Assembly: GCA_037447655.1 (NCBI GenBank)
Contig: JBBHKE010001097.1
Span: 1-27,500, forward strand
Length of the DNA stretch: 27,500 nt
Origin: Zygnema cylindricum
Taxonomy: Eukaryota > Streptophyta > Zygnematophyceae > Zygnematales > Zygnemataceae
Direction of reading: 5' to 3'
Below are positions 19,801-27,500 of the stretch, in pieces. Numbering within the stretch: the first letter of the stretch is position 1; each line of letters opens with the position of its first letter. The notes under the pieces were generated by a model. That model worked only from the letters and a program-made list of their open reading frames with translations, did not search any database and had not been told where the DNA came from. A program made the translations under genes and the position numbers.

Positions 19801-20516
19801 CCTTTTCAATGAAAATCAATAATATATAATTACGCAAGAAGCATATAGACCAATAATTCGATGTAGAAATAAGGTAATGTAGTAGGTAGTGGACATATCC
19901 TCAATTCAGTTTCTATTCTATTGGTTTTGACAGGTTGAAACGGAGCTGCGAAAGAATGGAGGAGTATTAGTGGAGGCTTTTCCAATGTTACCTAAAGTCA
20001 CGACAGACCGTGAATTAATCACTGCTCAGGCAAGCCAGTCTATTGGTCTTCCAGTATTGAGTTGTTTTTAACTGGGTGAAATGTAAATTGGTTCTTCATA
20101 TAAATTGCGTCTGCGGTATTTCACATAAAGAATGGTCTCTCAATTGCTCCACGAGCTGTATGCATTCGCTGAATATTTAAAGAGGTAGAAATATTTATTG
20201 TGACGGGTCTTTTAGGATTTACTAGTATTGGTGATCTGTTTGAGGAGGTAACATGTCTAGAGTTTTATAAGAGTACAAGTTAACCGTTTTTTTAGTAAGC
20301 AAAAATGACAGTTTTTTCCCCAACATTTCATTTTCAGAAGGTCATAAGTTGCCGATTTTTTCAGAAACAAAAACGATGGTTTTATTCACATTATTTTTTG
20401 GGTGGCTGAGCTCACAGGGTCCCACATCCGCCGACAAATTTGGTGAAGCGTTTTTGGAGGCATTAAATGTGGAATTGTCCAAAAAATCGAGTGCTCGAAT
20501 GGCGCAGTCAAACTAG
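16863..20516 (+). CDS. DJ-1/PfpI-family protein (Hsp31-like), eight exons, 378 residues, probably organelle-targeted
   Basis: Exons: 16863-17253, 17603-17712, 17956-18034, 18341-18466, 18761-18844, 19487-19638, 19934-20029, 20418-20516; every phase fits. The domain runs from KVLICLSG (about residue 124) to FGEAFLEALN near the end. Landmarks: ETGFFLKELGRPL (the conserved acidic residue would be Glu144), FANPTGEAPKMDPMSDSS, FNSPRKFSSI, GVLLPGGHAPMADLWQD, and the nucleophile elbow MICHAPIALL with Cys267-His268. A Cys-His pair is the mark of Hsp31/glyoxalase III-type members, which remove methylglyoxal or deglycate products and act as stress chaperones; which activity applies here is inferred. 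About 120 residues precede the domain, rich in Arg, Ser, Thr and Lys, starting MLCLRRLLLMEFSATRNPN, like a chloroplast or mitochondrial transit sequence. The last intron uses a GC donor (CAG|GCAAGC at 20030). The start is the first Met of the open exon; upstream coding was not seen. Confidence 0.92.
19094..19219. repeat. Dispersed ~120-bp repeat, family 3, copy 2 (intron 5 of the DJ-1-family gene)
   Basis: Blocks matching 10394-10514: TTCTGCCACGTGGCTCAT, GTCACGTAATTAAATAG, TTAGCACTAATTCATGATTT, AAAAACACTTACTCGATTTG, AAACTCTAATAGCGATGG and CCAGT. Same orientation on the top strand as copy 1. Confidence 0.65.
19311..19458. repeat. Two-copy tandem repeat (73 and 75 bp) immediately upstream of DJ-1-gene exon 6
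   Basis: Copies 19311-19383 and 19384-19458 share ATGAT-TTAAATTTAC, TATCGCTTCAGTA, CCA-AT-TGTAAAT, CCA-TTCCAC-AGTAAAGA. A third unit starts (ATGATTGG) but diverges. The array ends 28 bp before the acceptor at 19487. Confidence 0.75.
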
Positions 20517-20534
20517 CTTGTGGTTCTACCATCA

Positions 20535-20726
20535 GGTTTTTGTGCTTGTAATTAAACCGGAAAAGTTTGTGGTTTCACTGACGGTTTTTTGTGCTTGTAA
20601 TTACTGACCAAGTTTGTCAACAAGACTTTATTTAAAAAGCGCGCATGGTAAGCCATCCGAGTACAAAAAAGAAAAAAAGTGGACAGCAAAGCCAAAACCT
20701 TCAGTTTTTTGGTGCTTGTAATTAGC
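20535..20726 (+). repeat. Three copies of a ~20-bp motif (TTTTTGTGCTTGTAATTA) behind the DJ-1-family stop
   Basis: Near-identical motifs at 20535-20554, 20583-20603 and 20703-20724, with a partial one (TTGTGCTTGTAT) near 21029. They lie within about 210 bp downstream of the stop at 20514-20516, likely in the 3' UTR. Confidence 0.7.
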
Positions 20727-21339
20727 CTTTGTACCATTCCCTTTTATCCTCATAGATTTCACTGATATGGATTATTACATTTGTACATTTGTAATTACGT
20801 GGCAGTTTTTTTTTTTGTTCGTTTATTTTCTCATTTCGACAGCTTGTAAGTTTTTTTGACAATATATTATTGGCATTGTGTAGATTTGGAAAACAGAAGC
20901 TGTTTTTTTTTTAAGAAAAACAAAAGGATCTGTGAGTTTTTGTGAGACTTTAATATGAATATTTCAGTTTCAGACTCTCCAATATACCTTCTGTTATTGC
21001 ATCAAACTTGTGTTAATTTTAGCATGTCTTGTGCTTGTATTTGACAATTTCGTCAACGTCTAATGATAGCTTCTTTGGGTTTTTTGGGTGTAATGTCAAA
21101 CGGTGAATGTTTTCTCCATATTTCCGAACAGAACAATTTTCAAGCTCTTTTTTACTGAGATATGTGAATCGTATCATAGTAGATGGTGTGACAAAAGGGC
21201 TGCTGTTCAAAAGCCAGATTTGCCTCACCCATGTATCGGCTGAGAATTATAAAGCCTTTTTCATGTTCGATGCTTTATTTCTGAATCATTATGACCATAG
21301 AATGATGTAAAAATTAGTGTTGTGTATCAGTAAGGATTT
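20727..21339. other. Non-coding DNA downstream of the DJ-1-family gene, nothing recognised
   Basis: A+T-rich, with homopolymer T runs. Short overlapping frames at 21019-21228 (-) and 21107-21310 (+) show no motif. Confidence 0.4.
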
Positions 21340-21488
21340 GCCGATAACCGATATGGGCCTTTTTTCGGGTATCCGATAATCGATATATTGGTTCGATATA
21401 TCGACACCGGTCTTATCGCCGATAAGTAGCCGATAATATCGGGTACTTATCGGCGATAATGCCGATAACGATAATTATCGGCGATAAT
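21340..21488. repeat. CCGATAA/TTATCGG-rich hairpin cluster
   Basis: GATAA-type words recur about ten times on both strands. A perfect 16-bp inverted repeat, TTATCGCCGATAAGTA at 21413-21428 and its complement at 21444-21459, has a 15-nt loop. A second hairpin is CGATATAT-ATATATCG near 21381-21403, and AATTATC-GGC-GATAATT lies near 21474-21490. It may be the terminal part of an unidentified transposon. Confidence 0.7.
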
Positions 21489-21656
21489 TGTACGGACCGT
21501 ACAGATAAATGTACGGTCTGTACACTCAACTGTACATCATATTCTCCGGACGTGTACAAGCATAGAAAGTACCGTAGCCGCCATGAAATCTGTACGATTT
21601 TGATACGGATTAATTGGGATTGTCCATTCTATCCTCCGATTTTAGGAATCTTAACA

Positions 21657-21735
21657 TGGTATCAGAGCTAGAGGGCGTTGGCAAGCCACACGAGATAGAG
21701 TACATTGTGTGGGGGCGTGTTGGAGGAATGTCCAC
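21657..21735 (+). mobile_element. LTR-retrotransposon remnant: primer-binding site, 61-bp interior and possible 3' LTR start
   Basis: TGGTATCAGAGC at 21657-21668 equals the plant initiator-methionine tRNA primer-binding site, and it directly follows ...TTAACA, a typical LTR end. After 61 bp a G-rich stretch (GTGTGGGGGCG, 21707-21717) is followed by TGTTGGAGGAATGTCC, which looks like the start of an LTR. A gene-free interior this short resembles TRIM elements. Matching LTRs on both sides could not be found, so it is truncated or diverged. Confidence 0.55.
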
Positions 21736-21830
21736 TTCGGATTCCACAAGTGTGTATCGCAGTAAATGCTGGTTACGCCAGTGCGCCGTTCATTGCCGTA
21801 AATTCGGTTTCAGGTGCTTGCATGCACATT

Positions 21831-21903
21831 GGCCGGGTAGCTCAGTTGGTAGAGCTAGTGTACGGTTAACACAAGGTCCTGGGTTCGATCCCCGACTTGG
21901 CCA
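21831..21903 (+). pseudogene. tRNA-derived sequence (pseudo-tRNA or SINE head) with intact Pol III boxes
   Basis: 73 nt that fold as a cloverleaf: acceptor GGCCGGG with CUUGGCC (two G-U pairs), D stem GCUC/GAGC, T loop UUCGAUC. The A box TAGCTCAGTTGG and B box GGTTCGATCC are intact, and TTTT follows at once (21904-21907), a Pol III terminator. Against a working tRNA: position 33 is C rather than U, the outer pairs of the anticodon and T stems are mismatched (A-A, C-A), and the implied anticodon GGU is not normally used by nuclear tRNA-Thr genes. It lies about 110 bp after the LTR-like remnant. Confidence 0.7.
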
Positions 21904-21907
21904 TTTT

Positions 21908-22377
21908 CCAGAGTTTTCACTTTGGCGCCCATGCGATATGTTGAATATCGCCGATCCTCAATAAAAGTTACCCAAATTACTATGGTGTGTTCCCGTGATT
22001 TCCGGTTACAGTAACGATGTGTCACGTGATGTAACTGGTACGAAATCCGTATGCCGATTTCGTTATCGCCTAAAGTCGCACGTTTCAACAGATACGATGC
22101 ATTGAAGCACGTTATGACAATTACATTATACACCAATTTTCATAACCTATTTTTCAAATTGAAGTATTTCACACAAAGTACAAATCGTCAAATCAATGCT
22201 TTTCATCATCGTAAAAACTGAGAAAGATACACTATTATCTGTTTGCAGTATGTGGATGTAAATTATCCACAATCAATTTGTGTTCAATTATGGTGCATAA
22301 AGCCTTTTATTTTTCGATACTAAAACATGTACCGAAGCATGAGACCGAATAGAGGTGGCATCCTCGCCTTGGCACTA
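21908..22377. other. Non-coding DNA between the tRNA-like sequence and the fold-back element
   Basis: Possibly the 3' body of a tRNA-derived element at its left end. A minus-strand frame at 21855-22136 covers the tRNA-like region and is not taken as a gene. Nothing else was recognised. Confidence 0.35.
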
Positions 22378-22594
22378 CACCGTGTATCGCTATTAGTGTT
22401 AACATTTTTTACGCCACATAAAACATCTTTTATCCGTACACGATTGTCCGACTTTCAATTTGAGACCGCCAATTGGAAGCTGAGAATCTTAACTTTCAAT
22501 CGCGGCCGTCAGATCGAAAATCCGACAGTTGTGTACGGAGAAAATATATTTTTAAGTGGCGAAAAAACATTAACACTAATAGCGATAAACGGTG
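22378..22594. mobile_element. Fold-back MITE, family 2, copy 2 (217 bp)
   Basis: Left end CACCGTGTATCGCTATTAGT, right end the complement of ACACTAATAGCGATAAACGGTG, with inner pairing (AAACATCTTTTATCCGTACAC against GTGTACGGAGAAAATATATTT). A TA precedes it; the right side has TG, consistent with a decayed TA duplication. It is strongly similar end to end to 11522-11740. The open frame 22327-22638 crosses it and is spurious. Confidence 0.8.
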
Positions 22595-22891
22595 TGCTCG
22601 CCCGCCGATCCTCTCATTTGCATGTTAAAAATGCATGACTTTTCTTTTTCATGTCCACGTGTCATCTTCTTACAAGTTTTACTCTAGAACCTTCGGCTTA
22701 TTTTCTTTTCTTTCTTCCTACATCCACTTAAATTTCTCGATTGTTTCTTTCCATCCGCCTCCCAAGGAAAAAAGAAAAAAAAATTCCGGACGGTTAAAAA
22801 AAAATTCCCTGACCATTGTTGATTGTTCTCTTAATTTTTTTTCCTCAAAGTTCTCCTTCTTACCTTCCTTCTCACGTTTCGCTCTTTTCCA

Positions 22892-22903
22892 GCATATAAA
22901 TAA
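22892..22903 (+). promoter_or_regulatory. Possible TATA box of the small organelle-protein gene
   Basis: CATATAAATAA lies about 35 bp before the ATG at 22934. The spacing would leave an almost absent 5' UTR, so if it works it would fit better with translation from the second Met at 23095. Weak call. Confidence 0.3.
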
Positions 22904-22933
22904 AACAAAATCCTTAACCTAATTTTCGTCACT

Positions 22934-23500
22934 ATGCTACGTTTCGTTGGACCCTCGGTTCTAAAAACTACTCCTATTGGTACTTCCTCCTTCCCTGCAA
23001 CCCTAACCCTAACTCGAACCCGAACCCTAATCTCCCTCCGTACAAAAAAACCGTCCGTACTTCGAGCAACAAAGCTTCTGCAAGTTCGTACGACTATGGC
23101 GGGAATCATGGACACTCTCACTGGCCGTAAGGGCAGAAAACTGACAGATGTCGTCGAATCAAGTCTCGAGGAGATTAAAAACTCTAAAAAAGAGTACGAA
23201 AAAACTATGTACGGAGTACGGAGTGCTTCTAAACCTGCAGACGATTTAAAAATGGATGCAAGACTCCAAGGAGCTCAAACGAGACTCCAGACTGCTCATG
23301 AAAATTATTGTAAAGTTTTCGCTCTTTGGACCGAGAAAAATCTCGATATCGACGAGCTTTTGTCGGACGAAGATCGGCAACGATTGAATCTTCTCGTGGA
23401 CCATGCGAGTGCGGAAGAAGGAGTAGAGACGACACTTGAGAGTACAGTGACTACTGAAGAGGCGGAGGAAAATAAACCGCAGGTTTACGGAAATCTGTGA
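22934..23500 (+). CDS. Uncharacterised small protein, 188 residues, probable organelle presequence, intronless
   Basis: Single open frame. Residues 1-54 contain many Arg, Lys, Ser and Thr and no acidic residue (MLRFVGPSVLKTTPIGTSS ... TRTRTLISLRTKK), as in a mitochondrial or chloroplast targeting peptide. A second Met at residue 55 (23095, MAGIMDTLTGRKGRKL) could mark a cytosolic start. Residues 60-160 look helical and charged (TDVVESSLEEIKNSKKEYEK, RLQGAQTRLQTAHENYCKVF), ending DELLSDEDRQRLNLLVDHAS and an acidic tail. No domain is recognised. Base composition at third positions is more balanced than in the surroundings, supporting a real gene. The last codons are part of a ~100-bp tandem duplication that continues past the stop. 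Function unknown. Confidence 0.72.
   Translation: MLRFVGPSVLKTTPIGTSSFPATLTLTRTRTLISLRTKKPSVLRATKLLQVRTTMAGIMDTLTGRKGRKLTDVVESSLEEIKNSKKEYEKTMYGVRSASKPADDLKMDARLQGAQTRLQTAHENYCKVFALWTEKNLDIDELLSDEDRQRLNLLVDHASAEEGVETTLESTVTTEEAEENKPQVYGNL
22999..23032 (+). repeat. Telomere-like AACCCT hexamer run inside coding sequence
   Basis: Hexamers AACCCT, AACCCT, AACTCG, AACCCG, AACCCT, then AATC. In frame they encode the alternating TLTLTRTRTL of the presequence. Related single AACCCTAA boxes occur on the minus strand near 27370 and 27400. Confidence 0.8.
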
Positions 23501-23680
23501 AACTGTAACTGTAACTGTTTGGAACATGGAGCCAGTACTGTAGCTGGTGGTGTATTGAATTTTCTGTGAGAAGCCACAAGTTTACGGAAATTTTTGAAAC
23601 TGTTGGGAGACAAAGAACCAGGAGCTGATGTTTTGGAGTTTCTTTCTGATCAGAGGCGGTTTTTGTACAGGATATATTTG
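23479..23680 (+). repeat. ~97-bp tandem duplication spanning the 3' end of the small-protein gene
   Basis: CAGGTTTACGGAAATCTGTG at 23479 and CAAGTTTACGGAAATTTTTG at 23576 are near copies, followed by similar text (AGCCAGTACTGTAGCTG... against AACCAGGAGCTG..., then TTTTCTG and TTTCTTTCTG). The first copy carries the final codons and stop; the second is non-coding. Confidence 0.65.
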
Positions 23681-25868
<2,188 letters not shown>

Positions 25869-27272
25869 TTACATAGTATTTGAACCGACTTTGAATAGTG
25901 TTGATCCCAAAGGACTTGACGAACCATCTATTAATGCTCTAATGGAATCAAATGTCCCATAACATGCGAAAAGTAGCCCAAAAACAATTAAACACAAGTC
26001 GATTATGAAACTAATGCGACCAATGTCGTTCCAAAAAACGTTAATATGAAACAACCCCGGTAGTACAAACGCTAACATAGCACAAACAGTTGCTCCGAGA
26101 AGTCCACAAAATGTCGCAAATCCCGGAACTCGAATTGCTAAAGTCGCGACGAAAAGGATAATAACCATTCGAATTCCTTTATAAATAGTCTCTCTTGTAA
26201 ACACATCCGCAGATACTTTCTCCTTAAACAATTTCGTTTCTCGAAACCAACACTCGACAATTTCGTGTACGGGGTGCAACATTACCGGAAACGTAAAAAA
26301 CAAACCGAAACAAAGACCCAGCTTGACGACCATCGTCGTCCAATCATTTTGCAAATTAATCGTGATTATTTCGTTGGTCAAATCTCCAAAGGCGAAATAT
26401 CCGATTGAACCAAAAGACACATATAGAATGGTGATACAAACCATGGAAAAACCAAGAGTTTTTGGGAACTTTTCCGGATCTTTCATGGAAGCTTCCAAAG
26501 GTAAAGTCATCGAAAAACCTTCGAAACAATAACACGCGACTCCGAGAGCGAAAGGAATACTTGATAAATTCGTGAATGCACGAACCTCGGAAAAGTCTTT
26601 GAAGCTTCCCAAATCGTCTTTTATGACAACCGCCATTGCCAAAAGGTTTGAGAAATCGGCAAAAATACTAAAAGGCGCAAGTTTTGCAAGGGACCGAACC
26701 CACGATAATAATATCTGCAAAATATTATGAGCATTTTTTAAAAAAATGAAAAACAACGAAGTTGAGGATAATATTCCCTCTCCCTCCCTACTTTTCTCCT
26801 TCCATCTTGTCCATCTCATAAACCTTCTCTTCCTCCATACCGACTTCTTTCAGTCTACTCTACCAACAGTTTCTCCACTTTCCTCCTTTCTTCCTTTCCT
26901 TCTTCTTTCAATCGCCACTCCCATTCTCCCCAATCCTTCCTCCCCTCCTCTTCCTCCTCTCCCCCTACCCTGAACTTGCACCAAAATTCATATGCGATTC
27001 CTCCCCTCCCCTCCCCTCCCTTCTCCCTCCCTCACCTGAACCGGCGCCAACATCCATATAAGATTCGTCTTATTCGTCCACGACAAAACCTCAAACGAGG
27101 CCAAATTTTGGCCAATGAAAAGGAGATATGAGATGCAACATCCCCCTTGGGAGAGTAGGACAAAAGTCTCCACTATATGTTGTCCCGTCCGACCGTACAC
27201 ATGTTGTCCAAGGTCGCCGTAGGAGACGATGGAACGGTGTCCCATGTGACGGAGCCGTTGGCGGCAACGGAC
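25869..27272 (-). CDS. AVT3-like vacuolar amino-acid transporter (AAAP family), 5' partial, two exons
   Basis: AAAP/SLC36-like proteins move neutral amino acids with protons; plant AVT3 members sit in the vacuole membrane and export amino acids (family knowledge). Exons: 27272-27036 and 26714-25869, both phase 0, giving 360 residues. The first contains VSYGDLGQHVYGRTGQHIVE then the membrane segment VLLSQGGCCISYLLFIGQNL. The second has KLAPFSIFADFSNLLAMAVV, the family signature YCFEGFSMTLPLEASMKDPEK, and further membrane segments around ITILYVSFGSIGYFAFG, KLGLCFGLFFTFPVMLHPVH, GFATFCGLLGATVCAMLAFV and IIDLCLIVFGLLFACYGT. About eight to nine membrane spans are present; the first spans of the usual eleven must lie beyond 27500. 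The first exon's acceptor (AATACCAG) was chosen because an in-frame TGA lies just upstream. The terminal ATG-TAA overlaps a perfect GTAAGT donor, so the C-terminus could be spliced differently. Confidence 0.92.
26760..27035. repeat. Polypyrimidine tract in the transporter intron
   Basis: The top strand is mostly C and T, with CTCC, CCTTCTTT and CCCCTCCCCTCC runs; on the coding (minus) strand the intron is therefore purine-rich, starting right at the donor GTGAGGGAGGGAG. The strong strand asymmetry parallels the tract at 3373-3655, though there the pyrimidines are on the transcript strand. Confidence 0.75.
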
Positions 27273-27275
27273 CTG

Positions 27276-27500
27276 GTATTGGTATCGGATTCAAGCGTCG
27301 TTTTAGGGCTTTTTTAAGGTTTTTTAAGATTTTTTAAGGGTTTTGAAAAAGTATCGAAGGCTTTGAGAGGATTTAGGGTTACATGGGATTTGGATTAGGG
27401 TTTTGGTTTAGAGTTTTGTTTGAGGAATTGAATAAGAGTTTCAGTTCACATGGGAATCAGAGGGAGTTTGATTGAGAGGGAAGGGAGGGAGGGAAAGGGG
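27276..27500 (-). other. Upstream intron of the transporter gene, cut by the window edge
   Basis: On the minus strand this reads as intronic: in-frame stops, A-rich text (CCCTTAAAAAATCTTAAAAA) and several AACCCTAA boxes. No exon encoding the missing first membrane spans was found. AACCCTAA resembles plant telo-boxes, but its position inside an intron gives no function. Confidence 0.5.

Noticed and set aside
21614-21964. 116-codon frame across the LTR-like remnant and tRNA-like sequence
   Set aside because: It overlaps a structured tRNA-derived sequence and has no domain.
27091-27294. 67-codon minus-strand frame starting MNPIPIPG
   Set aside because: It is a shifted frame over the transporter exon, whose true frame shows the family motifs.

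Overview
The window looks like nuclear DNA of an intron-rich eukaryote of the green lineage (plant or streptophyte/green alga). The reasons are a plant-type sterol glucosyltransferase, an AVT3-like amino-acid transporter, a primer-binding site matching the plant initiator-tRNA type used by LTR retrotransposons, spliceosomal GT-AG introns of about 60 to 1900 bp, and A+T-rich non-coding DNA full of small transposon relics. The species is not identifiable from the sequence alone.

Layout. Positions 1-3918 (+) hold the last six exons of a sterol 3-beta-glucosyltransferase whose 5' part lies outside the window. Positions 3919-7432 are non-coding: degenerate tandem repeats behind the glucosyltransferase stop, a 10-bp minisatellite, and a 470-bp MITE with a perfect 8-bp target duplication. 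Positions 7433-14660 (-) hold an eight-exon gene (485 residues in the simplest model) for a coiled-coil protein I cannot name. Positions 14661-16862 separate it from the next, divergent gene and carry two more copies of the same MITE, 28 bp apart, plus a 28-bp palindrome.

Positions 16863-20516 (+) hold an eight-exon DJ-1/PfpI-family gene (378 residues) with a long N-terminal extension and a GC-AG last intron. Positions 20517-22933 are a patchwork: repeats behind the DJ-1 stop, a CCGATAA-rich hairpin region, an LTR-retrotransposon primer-binding-site remnant, a tRNA-derived Pol III sequence and a 217-bp fold-back element. Positions 22934-23500 (+) hold an intronless gene for a small, probably organelle-targeted protein of unknown function; part of its presequence is encoded by AACCCT-type telomere-like repeats. 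A 210-bp AT microsatellite follows. Positions 25869-27272 (-) hold two 3' exons of an AVT3-like vacuolar amino-acid/proton transporter; its 5' exon(s) lie beyond the window.

The genes show no evident shared pathway; this looks like ordinary gene order in a eukaryotic genome. The most notable structure is the repeat landscape: a hAT-like MITE family (three copies with target duplications), a second palindromic MITE family (two copies) and a third dispersed 120-bp family (two intronic copies). Exon models were derived by hand from conserved motifs, splice signals and phase consistency; no database search was run.
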